A stretch of 64,000 nucleotides of DNA. Origin: Pseudonocardia sp. MH-G8 (lineage in GTDB: Bacteria > Actinomycetota > Actinomycetes > Mycobacteriales > Pseudonocardiaceae). Shown here in pieces: positions 7,409 through 15,395 of this stretch; positions within the stretch are counted from its first letter, which is position 1; each line of letters opens with the position of its first letter. The notes beneath the pieces were generated by a model, which saw only the letters and a program-made list of their open reading frames with translations, ran no database searches and was not told the DNA's origin. Position numbers and translations under genes: made by a program. Where the stretch lies: positions 1,426,001 through 1,490,000 of the forward strand of contig NZ_NKYF01000001.1 of NCBI RefSeq assembly GCF_002262885.1, in the 5' to 3' direction.

Positions 7409-8571
7409 GCGACCACCTCCGCGGCCTGGTCGTCCACGTCGGCCGGCGCGGCGGCGGGCCGGGGCAGCGGCGGCAGGTCCTCGAGGGCGCGCACCTCGTC
7501 GACGGTCAGCCAGCCGGCCCGCAATGCGGCCTCGTGCGCCGTGTACCGCTCCGACGTGGTGCCGCGCAGCAGAGCGTCAGGGTTGAACTTCGCGTGCTGC
7601 CCGCGGGGCAGCAGCCGGCCGAGCGCGGTCTCGACGCGCACCAGCCACGGGGAGAGGCAGTAGCGGACGAAGTCCAGTGCGCGCGCCTCGGTGTTGGAGT
7701 AGGTGAGCGAGCCGCCGGCGTCGCCGCCGATCATCTCGACCGGCACCCCGAACACCCGGGCGATCTGCGCGACGTTGAGCCGCTGCGTCTCGACGAACTG
7801 CGCCTCATCGGGCCGGAGCGAGATCGGCGTGATCTCCGTGGACGGGTTGAGCACCATCGGCGTCCGGGTGCGCTGCGACGTGATCACCGCGGCCTTGACC
7901 GCGTCGGCCTCGTGCTGGTCGAGGTCCGGGTTCATGCTCTTGATCAGCAGGGACGGCACCGCGCCGGAGCCGAAGAACGACGCCCCGAACCGCTCGGCGC
8001 CCAGCCCGAGCCCGATGCTCTGCCGCGCGTACTCCACCGGCGACATGCCCAGCAGCACCCCGGGCAGCACGTGCGCCCGGACGTGCCACACCTCGTCGGA
8101 CCCGTAGGCGCGGCCGCCGATCCGGTAGGTGGGCACGCCGGTCGTCGGGTGGGCCGTCACGCCGACGAGGTCGGGATGCACGAGCTCGACCTGCGCGGGC
8201 CACAGAGCCGCACCGGAGCGGGCGGTGATCAGCCCGTAGGCGTTGCCGCGCAGCAGCAGCGACGTCACCACCGCGTAGAGCCACTCGTGCAGCGGCTGCC
8301 CGGCGGCCGGCTCGACGAGCAGCCGCGGCGTGCGCACCGACCGGGCGCCGGCGAACACATCGACCGGCAGCGTGGACACCGAGTCGGCGAGCAGCCGCAC
8401 GCACGCCCACACCGCCGGCAGCCGCAGCGCGGCGTCGGTGTCGACGGCCTCCCCGTCGGGCAGCGCCCACGTCGCATGACCGGACCCGGCGGGATGGGTG
8501 AGCAACGCCCCCGGCGGCAGCGCGCGCACCTCCCGGCCGCCCACGCCGGCCAGCAGCGCCCCGAGACCCAC
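7405..8571 (-). CDS. HK97-family phage portal protein
   Basis: 388 residues, the usual size for compact HK97-family portals. Landmarks are 'RLPAVWACVRLLADSVSTLP', 'LLLRGNAYGLI', 'DEVWHVRAHVLPGVLLGMSPVE', 'NVAQIARVFGVPVEMIGG' and 'TYSNTEARALDFVRYCLSPW'. The portal forms the dodecameric channel at one capsid vertex through which DNA enters, and it docks terminase. The operon has no terminase, so the portal must work with one supplied in trans, presumably by a helper phage (inference). It sits between a 61-residue gene and the protease. Confidence 0.95.
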   Translation of the reverse strand: MGLGALLAGVGGREVRALPPGALLTHPAGSGHATWALPDGEAVDTDAALRLPAVWACVRLLADSVSTLPVDVFAGARSVRTPRLLVEPAAGQPLHEWLYAVVTSLLLRGNAYGLITARSGAALWPAQVELVHPDLVGVTAHPTTGVPTYRIGGRAYGSDEVWHVRAHVLPGVLLGMSPVEYARQSIGLGLGAERFGASFFGSGAVPSLLIKSMNPDLDQHEADAVKAAVITSQRTRTPMVLNPSTEITPISLRPDEAQFVETQRLNVAQIARVFGVPVEMIGGDAGGSLTYSNTEARALDFVRYCLSPWLVRVETALGRLLPRGQHAKFNPDALLRGTTSERYTAHEAALRAGWLTVDEVRALEDLPPLPRPAAAPADVDDQAAEVVA

Positions 8572-8575
8572 GTGC

Positions 8576-8761
8576 CTACTCCTTCGCCCGGGCGCGGCGT
8601 CGCGGCGCGGCAGCGGCCGGCTCAGCGGCGAGCAGCTCGCGCAGCTGCTCGGGGATCACCTCGCCGGCCGGTACCGACACCCCGATGTGCGGCTCGCCGG
8701 GGTGGGTGGGGATCACCAGATCCCGGGTTGCGCGCCACTCGCCGTCGTAGAGCTCGCTCAC
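8576..8761 (-). CDS. Small protein between capsid and portal (61 aa)
   Basis: GTG 8761 overlaps the capsid stop (GTGA) and the stop lies 4 bp before the portal start, so it belongs to the structural operon. The sequence has a short beta-like N-terminal part (ELYDGEWRATRDLVIPTHPG), a 'PAGEVIPEQLRELL' helix and a basic Ala-rich tail. By size and position it could be a minor head or connector protein, but there is no recognisable domain. Confidence 0.65.
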   Translation of the reverse strand: MSELYDGEWRATRDLVIPTHPGEPHIGVSVPAGEVIPEQLRELLAAEPAAAAPRRRARAKE

Positions 8762-9921
8762 GGCAGCAGCCCGGCGATGCGCACCACGGCGGCCGGGTTC
8801 GGCACGACCAGGTCCATACGGGCGATGGCCCGGATCTCCGACTCGTCGGAGTTGAACAGCCGGCTCCGGTCGATCTCCACGGCGACGTCCTCGCGGCGCA
8901 CGACGACGACCTGGTCGGCGTCGTAGACGTAGACGGAGCTCGCGTTGTTCGCGGTGCCCTGCGTCTCGGCGGTCGAGAGCTGCGAGGACAGCAGCACCGG
9001 GAGGCCGTAGATCGAGCGGCGCACCGCCTCGCCGGGCGCGCCGGCCCCGTCGGTGAGCACCGGCTTCGCCGAGCCGGTGGTCTCCTTGACCTTGAGCAGG
9101 GTCCGCCACGTGCGCGGGTGCATCACGACGACCGACGGGTTGGCGTTGGCCTCCACCACGGTCGAGATGGCGTCGGCGAACAGGTCGAGGTTCGCCGGGG
9201 TGGCCCCGTTCGCGCCGGCCGACACCGCCCCGATGCCGGCCACGTTCGCGAGGCCGCGGATCTGCGGCGCGGTGCCGGTGCCCTGGTAGAACCCGACGTC
9301 GGCCTTGAGCGCGATCGAGCGGACCAGCCCGGCGGCGATGCGCTCGAACAGCGACGGGGACGAGTCGGTGAGCGTCTCGTTCGACACCCGCTGCAGCCCG
9401 GCCAGCTTGCGCGGCGTCGCGGTGATCGTGTCCGCGTTCGCGTCGGTCGAGGAGATCACTCCGGCCTCGGCGACCCAGTCCGCCGACGGGTCGGCCGTCC
9501 ACCGCGGGATGGTCACCGTGTCGCGGGCCGTAGTGATCTGCGCGAACCCCGACGCCAGTCCGACGGACGCGGCGGCGAGCCGGTCGAAGAACGTTGCGGG
9601 GAACTCGGCCGGGGTGAACGCCGCGCCGGCCCCCGACGCCCCGGTGATCGCCCGGGTGAGCCACGTCCCGAGCGGGTGCGGGTCGACGTCGGCGCCGGCC
9701 GGGCGGGCCGCGGCGGCGCGCAGCTGGCGCACCTCGTCCTCGCGCAGTTGCTCGATCCGGTCGTCGACCTCGCGCAGCTCGCCTGTGCGGTCCTGGTAGG
9801 CGCGGAACTCATCCGGGGTCAGGTCGCGCGGCTCGTCGCCCTCCGCGGCCCTGGTGATGATCTCGTCCGCTGCGGTGCGCACCTCAGCGCGCCGGGTACG
9901 CAGATCGTCCAGCAACGTCAT
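8758..9921 (-). CDS. Major capsid protein, HK97 fold
   Basis: 387 residues from ATG 9921, which follows GGTGGAG. Residues 1-75 are helical and charged, like the delta scaffold segment removed by the protease. Then come the HK97 capsid signatures: TVTIPRWTADPSADWVAEAG, 'LQRVSNETLTDSSPSLFERI', 'GFYQGTGTAPQIRGL', 'PSVVVMHPRTWRTLLKVK' and 'LPVLLSSQLS'. It is the first gene of the structural operon. With its own protease and portal the element can build its own procapsid, possibly smaller than a helper's. Confidence 0.95.
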   Translation of the reverse strand: MTLLDDLRTRRAEVRTAADEIITRAAEGDEPRDLTPDEFRAYQDRTGELREVDDRIEQLREDEVRQLRAAAARPAGADVDPHPLGTWLTRAITGASGAGAAFTPAEFPATFFDRLAAASVGLASGFAQITTARDTVTIPRWTADPSADWVAEAGVISSTDANADTITATPRKLAGLQRVSNETLTDSSPSLFERIAAGLVRSIALKADVGFYQGTGTAPQIRGLANVAGIGAVSAGANGATPANLDLFADAISTVVEANANPSVVVMHPRTWRTLLKVKETTGSAKPVLTDGAGAPGEAVRRSIYGLPVLLSSQLSTAETQGTANNASSVYVYDADQVVVVRREDVAVEIDRSRLFNSDESEIRAIARMDLVVPNPAAVVRIAGLLP

Positions 9922-9949
9922 GGCTCCACCTTCGGGACTCGGGGCCGCC

Positions 9950-10010
9950 GTCCGGCCCGCACCGACCCGAGACGCGCAACGGGCCGGACAGCGAATGGGT
10001 TGATCAACCC
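9950..10010. promoter_or_regulatory. Hairpin and perfect palindrome upstream of the capsid gene
   Basis: Bases 9950-9959 (gtccggcccg) pair perfectly with 9980-9989, leaving a 20-nt loop, and 9997-10010 is the perfect palindrome gggttgatcaaccc. Both lie 29-89 bp ahead of the capsid ATG on its template side. The palindrome could be an operator for late-gene control and the hairpin a leader structure. Confidence 0.45.
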
Positions 10011-10617
10011 CGACGAGGAGACCCTCACACCGACGGGCAACACGGCTCCGCGGGAGCACCCTCCACCGCGACGCTTCCGGCGATCATGCCACGCGCCCCG
10101 ACTCGACCGCACGCTCTGTAATCGCCGCCAGAACGCGGGCCGATGATCCACACAGCAGACAGTCACCATGCGTAGTCGTGATCGATGTTACGCACCGTGA
10201 CGGGAACGCTCGGAGTACATCGAGCGCCCCCCGCCGGCGCCCGGCCGCCGACTCCGGGGGTCCGCGCCGCCCCGGCTCCACCCCGAACGGCCGCCAGCGG
10301 GCACCACAGGGCGCCCTCAGATCGCCGCTGACCAGGCAGGAAGCGGCACCGCGGAACCGCCGGCCCTCCGGTCGGCGCGCCCCTCAGCGGCCCTGCGTCC
10401 CCGGGGGCGGGCGGGCCGGGGAGAGAGAGACAGAGGTACGTGGATGTCCGGCCCCCGGGCGGCCCGCAAAATCCGCGGGCCACGCCGTCGCGCTCCGTGA
10501 CAGTGCTCTGACCTGCGGGAACGCGGCGGCGAGCACGCTGAGTTGCGTCACCCTGCGTGACGGGCGGGTGAGGGTCGCGTCTCGCGCTCTTGCCACTCTG
10601 CGTGACGCAACGGTGCG
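10011..10617. other. Element region without a confident gene; TGCGTSAC repeat cluster at 10543-10622
   Basis: No frame here looks protein-coding with confidence; a minus-strand tail at 10084-10185 with a CxxC (GDCLLCGSSARVLAAI) is possible. Between 10543 and 10622 there are four related sites: ttgcgtcac (10543-10551), tgcgtgac (10554-10561), tgcgtgacgcaa (10599-10610, itself a dyad) and tgcgtcacc (10614-10622). The cluster lies at the boundary between the replication-type and structural operons. It could be iterons of an origin, a packaging site or an operator. Confidence 0.45.
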
Positions 10618-11283
10618 TCACCGGGGCAGCGCCCGTAGCTGCGCGACCAGCAGCGCCCGGTACCGGGCCACGGCCTCCGGGTCGAGGGCGGCCGCGGTGG
10701 CGGCGAGCCGGTGCGCCTCCTCGTGCGCCGCGCTGAGCTCGCGGTCTCCGCGGCCGCGGCAGCACGCCCTCGCCCCGTCCTCTGTGGACGTGAGGGCAGC
10801 GATCATCAGCGCGAGCGTGGTTCGGTCCGAGGGCTCGTACGCGGGTGGCAGGTCGGGGATCAGGCCGGTGATGTCGTCGGGCAGGTCGACGATCCCGAGC
10901 TCGCGTTGCAGGTGGCGCAGGGTGTCGAGGGTGTCGACAGGCCGGCCGTCCACAGTGCACAGCTCCCGCACCCGCCAGCAGCCCAGCTCGAACCGGTCGG
11001 CGCCGTCGCGGGACAGCACGTCGACAGCAACGACGAGGGAGCGTGCGGTTTCGCGGTCGCGCTTCCCGTCCGTCCACGCCCAGCGGTAGGCCAGGCGCGG
11101 GGACGGCCCACGGGGGTCGGCGTGCTCGGCGATGTGCTGCACGTCGTCGGCGATCTCGTCGCGCAGGGCACGCCCCGTCTCGTCGTCGGTGGCGAGGGCG
11201 TGAACGGAGCGGATGCCGTGCGCGGCGAGCTTGGCGAGCACGAGCTCGGATAGCCGGCGGCGTCGGGGTCGGTGGGTGCTCAT
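10618..11283 (-). CDS. Hypothetical element protein (221 aa)
   Basis: A basic N-terminus (STHRPRRRRLSELVLAKLAAHG) leads into a helical protein with 'DLPDDITGLIPDLPPAYEPSDRT' in the middle and a C-terminal Arg-rich amphipathic helix. There is no signal peptide. It is the last gene of the operon headed by the excisionase-like gene and lies 18 bp after the zinc-ribbon gene at 11302. I do not recognise the family; a replication accessory or regulatory role is only a guess from position. Confidence 0.65.
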   Translation of the reverse strand: MSTHRPRRRRLSELVLAKLAAHGIRSVHALATDDETGRALRDEIADDVQHIAEHADPRGPSPRLAYRWAWTDGKRDRETARSLVVAVDVLSRDGADRFELGCWRVRELCTVDGRPVDTLDTLRHLQRELGIVDLPDDITGLIPDLPPAYEPSDRTTLALMIAALTSTEDGARACCRGRGDRELSAAHEEAHRLAATAAALDPEAVARYRALLVAQLRALPR

Positions 11284-11301
11284 GCAGGTCGCTCCTTCGT
11301 T

Positions 11302-11499
11302 TCACGCCCGCGCCAGGTGGCGGGCACCGTAGGCGTCGAGCTCCTCGCGCGTCGGCCGCCGCGGCGGCCGCTCCAGCAGCCATGGCCGGCACGTCGGGCA
11401 CGGCCGCGGCTGGTCCTCGTCGCGGTCGAGCCACCCTCGCTCGCAGACGTGCACGTCGTCCTGGTCGTCGTCGACCCACTCCCCGGTCCGGTCACGCAT
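11302..11499 (-). CDS. Small zinc-ribbon-like phage protein (65 aa)
   Basis: The product reads V-C-E-R-G-W-L, then 'RPCPTCRPWLLE' after a short acidic loop. The C....GW(L)...PCPxCRP pattern occurs in many small actinophage proteins and probably binds zinc. ATG 11499 overlaps the 3' end of the DUF3631-type gene by 8 bp. Its precise role is unknown. Confidence 0.7.
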   Translation of the reverse strand: MRDRTGEWVDDDQDDVHVCERGWLDRDEDQPRPCPTCRPWLLERPPRRPTREELDAYGARHLARA

Positions 11500-12871
11500 G
11501 ATCGACCGCCACCTCGTCGTCGTCGAGCCCTGCCGGATAGGCGCAGGGTCGGCAGAGGCCGAGCACCTCCGCGCGCCGGTGGCCGCAGCGCGAGCAGGAT
11601 TGCTGCGGTACCTCCGGTACCGGCGGTACTTCGCTGCTCAGGCCGGTACCGGTCGCGGGTGCGGTACCGGTCGCGACCGGTACCGGCTGCTCATTCGGTA
11701 CCGGGTTGACCTGCCCTGTACCGGTCGTACCGGCGGTACCGCCGGGATTCAGGTACCGGGCCCATGCATCGGCGAGTCCCGCTTGCGGTGGTCGCTCCGT
11801 GGGCCACGTGACGTAGCCACGGTGCTTGTTGCCGTTCTGCTTGTACTGGATCGGGCGCACCGCGTACCGGTCAAGCTCCTTCGCTAGCCGCCGCTGGTCG
11901 AGCTCCTTCCCGTAAAGGTCGGCCCACGGCGCTTCCTCGAGCGCCACGAGCGCGGCGACGAGCTCCGCGGAAGGCATCGACCGGATGCCGCCGCGGGTGA
12001 AGATGCCTCGGACGTCGGAGAGCAGCCGCACGCCGAGCGACAGCTCGCCGGGGTCGGATTCCAGGACGAAGTGCCGGCAGGCCGCCCGGGCCCGCGCGGG
12101 CCACTCCCCGCCCCCCTCGTCGGCGATGGCGAGCAGCGGCTCCCACACCTCCGCCGGCCGGTCCTCCACGCCGTCGGGCATGACGGGCCGCGCGGCTGCC
12201 AGCTTCGCTGACAGGTCGCCGACCCACTCGGCGAGCCGTTCGCGCAGCGGCTCGGCGAACCACTCGGCGTCGCGCTCCCGGAACGGCTCTACCCGCTCAC
12301 CGGGGCCGCGGCGGCGCATGTGGATCGTCACCGCCCGCGTGGTGATCGTGGAGGGCATCCGGCCGGCGAGTCCGGCGAGCGCAACCGGGGCGAAGACGGG
12401 GAAGCGCTGCACCTTCATCGCCTTCGCGTCGCCGACGCACCGGGCGATCGTCGCGCCCTGCTTGTATCCGGCGTTGAGCAGCGCGCGCAGGTCCTCGTAG
12501 TTCCCGCCGTTCTTCGGGTTGAAGATCGCGTCGACCTCATCGAACAACAGCGTGTAGGGCTGCTCGGCGAGCATCCGGAAGATTGCGGCGACGGTGGCGG
12601 AGATCGTCATCTCGGGCCGCTGCACGAGCAGCGCGAGCAGCTCGAGTACGCGAGTCTTCCCGGACCCGGGCTCGGCGGAGTCGAGCACCAGCCGTGGCGT
12701 GACGTACCAGGTGCCGGCCACGGCGTGGGTGTGCGCGGCCCACAGCACCACGGCGACGAGCGCGTGCACCGTGGGGAAGGCGACGTAGCGGCCGATGAAC
12801 GCCGCAACGTCGTCGAGCGCGGCCCCGCCGTCGAGATCCTCGTCCGGTTGAGGTGGGTAGGGCAGGCTCAC
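11492..12871 (-). CDS. DUF3631-type P-loop ATPase with C-terminal zinc ribbon
   Basis: 459 residues; GTG 12871 overlaps the upstream stop (GTGA). Walker A is at about 67-73 (EPGSGKT) and Walker B at about 107-113 (TLLFDEVD), followed by 'LLNAGYKQGATIARCVG' and 'ITTRAVTIHMRRRGPGE', which match DUF3631 proteins of actinobacterial plasmids and prophages. The C-terminus ends in a Gly/Thr/Pro-rich linker and a CSRCG...CRPC zinc ribbon. Related proteins are found beside replication genes, and phiRv1 has a primase-like gene in the equivalent position, so a helicase or initiator role in element replication is likely. The linker is made of GGTACCGG-like DNA repeats (about 11600-11760). Confidence 0.8.
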   Translation of the reverse strand: MSLPYPPQPDEDLDGGAALDDVAAFIGRYVAFPTVHALVAVVLWAAHTHAVAGTWYVTPRLVLDSAEPGSGKTRVLELLALLVQRPEMTISATVAAIFRMLAEQPYTLLFDEVDAIFNPKNGGNYEDLRALLNAGYKQGATIARCVGDAKAMKVQRFPVFAPVALAGLAGRMPSTITTRAVTIHMRRRGPGERVEPFRERDAEWFAEPLRERLAEWVGDLSAKLAAARPVMPDGVEDRPAEVWEPLLAIADEGGGEWPARARAACRHFVLESDPGELSLGVRLLSDVRGIFTRGGIRSMPSAELVAALVALEEAPWADLYGKELDQRRLAKELDRYAVRPIQYKQNGNKHRGYVTWPTERPPQAGLADAWARYLNPGGTAGTTGTGQVNPVPNEQPVPVATGTAPATGTGLSSEVPPVPEVPQQSCSRCGHRRAEVLGLCRPCAYPAGLDDDEVAVDHA

Positions 12872-13287
12872 GCGACGCCCCTCCTGGCTGCTCGCGGCCG
12901 TCCGTCCGGGCCGGTCTCGACGCCGCGGCGACGCTGCAGCTCGGCGAAGGACACCCGGGTTTCCGCCCACTGCCGCCACTCGGCCGCCGTGTGGGCGCTG
13001 TGGACGTCGAGCGCGACCTCACGCAACGCGCGGTGAGCGGCCCGCCGTGCATCAGCTACCTGCAGCGCGAGCCGCACGGCGACGACGAGCTCGTCGTCGG
13101 GGCTGACCTCCATGCGCTGCGCCAGGGCGAGCGCGACGTCGGCCGGGTCGAGGTTGTCGAGCGGCCCGGGCATGCCGGGCCGGCGGCAGCCGGTAGCGTG
13201 CTGCTGCTCGACACCGACGCCCTGGTGGTCGTTCCTGGCGCCCCCTGAGCCTGCCGAAGCTCGGGGGGCGCTGCTGATGGTGGTCAT
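12868..13287 (-). CDS. Hypothetical element protein (139 aa)
   Basis: ATG 13287 overlaps the stop of the excisionase-like gene (ATGA) and its own stop overlaps the ATPase start (GTGA). The first 40 residues are low complexity. The rest is helical: 'ADVALALAQRMEVSPDDELVVAVRLALQVADAR', then 'AAEWRQWAETRVSFAELQRRRG'. Its position between regulator and ATPase suggests a replication or control role, but no family is recognised. Confidence 0.65.
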   Translation of the reverse strand: MTTISSAPRASAGSGGARNDHQGVGVEQQHATGCRRPGMPGPLDNLDPADVALALAQRMEVSPDDELVVAVRLALQVADARRAAHRALREVALDVHSAHTAAEWRQWAETRVSFAELQRRRGVETGPDGRPRAARRGVA

Positions 13288-13484
13288 GCCGGACGTGCCT
13301 GCCCTGTGCCGCCTGCGGCCTGCTGCTCGATCCAGGTCTCGACGTCTTCCCACCGGTACCGCGTGTGGCGGCCGATCTTGCGATACGCGGGCCCTGTGCC
13401 GTGGTGGGCCCAGCGATCCAGCGTGGCGACGGGGACGCCGAGGTACTCGGCGACCTCAAGGCGCGTCGCGAGCGGCTTCCTCAT
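13284..13484 (-). CDS. Excisionase-like helix-turn-helix protein (66 aa)
   Basis: ATG 13484 follows a strong ribosome site (aaggga). The product is one MerR-type HTH_17 domain: 'RLEVAEYLGVPVATLDRWAHHGTGPAYRKIGRHTRYRWEDVETWI'-like order of helix, turn, recognition helix and wing, seen in Xis proteins. It heads the leftward element operon and is divergent from the XRE-integrase pair, the normal place for a recombination directionality factor. It would bend DNA at the att site to favour excision. Confidence 0.82.
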   Translation of the reverse strand: MRKPLATRLEVAEYLGVPVATLDRWAHHGTGPAYRKIGRHTRYRWEDVETWIEQQAAGGTGQARPA

Positions 13485-13502
13485 AGTGTTTCCCTTCCGT
13501 GA

Positions 13503-13577
13503 ACGACCGATGCAGTTCATGAACGGTCGTGCGGATTTCTAGCAGCCGTTGCGTGTCCACGCAAGCCGCGCTAGTGT
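13503..13577. promoter_or_regulatory. Divergent control region of the element (XRE/integrase versus xis operon)
   Basis: Two dyads lie between the diverging genes. ttgcgtg-tc-cacgcaa (13549-13564) is a perfect 7-2-7 repeat, and acgaccg/cggtcgt at 13503-13509 and 13524-13530 is a second. A rightward promoter fits: TTGCGT (13549-13554), 17 bp, TAGTGT (13572-13577), which starts transcription at the XRE ATG 13585. The first dyad covers its -35, as expected for repressor self-control. Confidence 0.6.
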
Positions 13578-13584
13578 CCGCGAA

Positions 13585-14154
13585 ATGGAAACAGTCGCTG
13601 CGACGGTGGCGCGGAACGTCGCCGAGATGCGAGACCGGCGCCGGATGTCGGTGCGCGCGGTGTCCGCCCGCATGGCCGAACTCGGGCACAAGATGCTGCC
13701 GTCGGTCGTGTCGAAGATCGAGACCGGCGAGCGCAAGGTCACCGTGACGGAGCTGGTCCTCTTCGCGCTCGTGTTCGGCGTCGGCCCGCTGCGTCTACTC
13801 CTACCCGCGGACGGCGACGAGGTGGCGCTCGCACCCGGCCAGGTCGTCCCGTGGTCGTCGGCATGGTCGTGGGCGACGGGCGAGCACCCGCTCGAGAGCG
13901 CCACCTCCGACGAGATCGACGACTTCGAGCGGGAGAACCGACCGCACCATGCGAAAGCACGGTCGCGAGAGATCTTGCGCTGGGAGGAGCAGCTCGGCCC
14001 CCTGCGGGAGGCGGTCCAGCAGATGACCGCCGCAGGGGTGCCCGACGCAGTCATCCGCGGGTACGTCGACTTCCGGCTCACCTTGAAGGCGGTGCTGCCG
14101 GCCGCGATGGAGCAGTGGCACCGAGAGCAGGAGGGCACCGATGGCGGTCGATGA
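13585..14154 (+). CDS. XRE-family transcriptional regulator of the element
   Basis: 189 residues. The N-terminal helix-turn-helix spans about 5-62: 'VARNVAEMRDRRRMSVRAVSARM', then 'MLPSVVSKIETGERKVTVTEL'. The C-terminal part is helical and Trp/Glu-rich (WSSAWSWATGEHPL; REILRWEEQLGPLREAV) and may be an oligomerisation or ligand-sensing domain. ATG 13585 is probably leaderless. Its 3' end overlaps the integrase start by 14 bp, so repressor and integrase are co-expressed. It probably represses the xis-replication operon in the integrated state. Confidence 0.85.
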   Translation: METVAATVARNVAEMRDRRRMSVRAVSARMAELGHKMLPSVVSKIETGERKVTVTELVLFALVFGVGPLRLLLPADGDEVALAPGQVVPWSSAWSWATGEHPLESATSDEIDDFERENRPHHAKARSREILRWEEQLGPLREAVQQMTAAGVPDAVIRGYVDFRLTLKAVLPAAMEQWHREQEGTDGGR

Positions 14155-15346
14155 CCTCTGGTACTCGTCCCGCCGCGAGCGCGGCCCGGACGGCAGGCTG
14201 CTCCCGCCGACGCCGACGAAGCGGCACGGCCGGGGGAAGCGGTGGCGCGTCCGCTACGTCGACGATGCCGGCGAAGGGCGCGAGCGGCTGTTCGCCAAGA
14301 AGCCGGACGCCGACCGGTTCGACGCCGGGGTCCGCACCGACGTCGACCGCGGGCTGTACATCGACCCGACCGCCGGCCGGCAGCTCGTGAAGACCTACGC
14401 CGAGACGTGGCGCAAGGCGCAGCTGCACCGCACCAGCACCAGCGAGCGCGTCGATCGCACGTTCCGCCACCACATCACGCCGGTTCTCGGGAACCTCCAG
14501 ATCGGGCGCGTGCGCTCGTCGCACATCCAGGCGTGGGCCCGGAACGTCGACCTCGCGCCGAGCAGCGCACGAGTCGCGTACTCCTATCTGGTGTCGATGT
14601 TCGGCGCCGCCGTCCGGGACCGGGTCATCGCGGTGTCGCCGTGCTCAGGGATCACCCTGCCAGCGCTCGACCACGCCGAGCACGTCATCCTCACCCCTGA
14701 CCAGGTGCACCAGGTCGCGGCCGCCATGCCGGCGCGGCTGCGTCCCGCGGTCTACATCGGCGCCGGGTGTGGGCTGCGACTCGGCGAAGTACTCGGCCTC
14801 GAGCTCGAGCACGTCGATTTCCTGCGCCGTGAGGTCCGGGTGACGCAACAGCTCGTCGTGACGAAGGGGCGCACCCCGTACCTGACCCCGCCGAAGACGA
14901 AGACGTCGCGGAGGACGGTGGAGCTGCCGCAGGTGACCGCGAATGCGCTTGCGCGGCACCTGCAGGAGTTCCCGCCGGCTGAGGTCGAGATCGCCGACGA
15001 CACGGACCGGCGCGAGTCGAAGGTTCGGCCGGCGCGTCTGCTGTTCACGAGCCCGCGGGGCAACCCGGTGAGCCGGTCGTGGTGGGGCGACATGTGGCAG
15101 CCCGGGGCGCGGGCCGCCGGCATCCCGCCGATGTCTGGGTTCCACGCGCTACGGCACTACTTCGCGACGCTGCTGATCTTCAACGGGGCGAACGTGAAGA
15201 CGGTGCAAATCGCGCTCGGGCACAGCACGCCGACGATCACGCTGAACACCTACGTCGGGTTGTGGCCCGACCAGGTCGACCGGACGCGAACGCTCGTCGA
15301 CGACGCGCTCGGCACGCAGGTGCCGGATGCGGCGGTGTCGTCGTGA
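14141..15346 (+). CDS. Tyrosine-type site-specific integrase
   Basis: 401 residues. The N-terminus (5-80) has the AP2-like arm-binding pattern seen in actinobacterial integrases, 85-165 is the SAM-like core-binding domain, and 180-395 the catalytic domain. The catalytic set is visible: Arg213 (GLRLGE), a Lys near 252-254, His335 and Arg338 (HALRH), His361 (LGHS) and Tyr371 (LNTY). It lies against attR and its stop adjoins the putative right arm site at 15349. It cuts the aminotransferase target and rejoins it around the element. Confidence 0.95.
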   Translation: MAVDDLWYSSRRERGPDGRLLPPTPTKRHGRGKRWRVRYVDDAGEGRERLFAKKPDADRFDAGVRTDVDRGLYIDPTAGRQLVKTYAETWRKAQLHRTSTSERVDRTFRHHITPVLGNLQIGRVRSSHIQAWARNVDLAPSSARVAYSYLVSMFGAAVRDRVIAVSPCSGITLPALDHAEHVILTPDQVHQVAAAMPARLRPAVYIGAGCGLRLGEVLGLELEHVDFLRREVRVTQQLVVTKGRTPYLTPPKTKTSRRTVELPQVTANALARHLQEFPPAEVEIADDTDRRESKVRPARLLFTSPRGNPVSRSWWGDMWQPGARAAGIPPMSGFHALRHYFATLLIFNGANVKTVQIALGHSTPTITLNTYVGLWPDQVDRTRTLVDDALGTQVPDAAVSS

Positions 15347-15348
15347 GG

Positions 15349-15367
15349 TGTGCCCGATCTGTGCCCG
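15349..15367. repeat. Putative right integrase arm-type site
   Basis: tgtgcccgatctgtgcccg begins 3 bp after the integrase stop and matches 5846-5864 at all but one base. It again contains two TGTGCCCG units 11 bp apart. Confidence 0.6.
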
Positions 15368-15395
15368 CCGGCCAGCGCCGGTGCCGCGGTGCAGG

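Noticed and set aside
7534..10146. Very long plus-strand open frame opposite the phage head genes
   Set aside because: It is antisense to capsid, portal and protease, whose motifs are unmistakable, and its product is Arg/Pro/Gly-rich as expected for a shadow frame in GC-rich DNA.
10178..11089. Plus-strand frame in the element, opposite the gene at 10618
   Set aside because: Composition is Arg/Ser-rich without motifs, and the minus-strand gene continues the operon with normal codon use.
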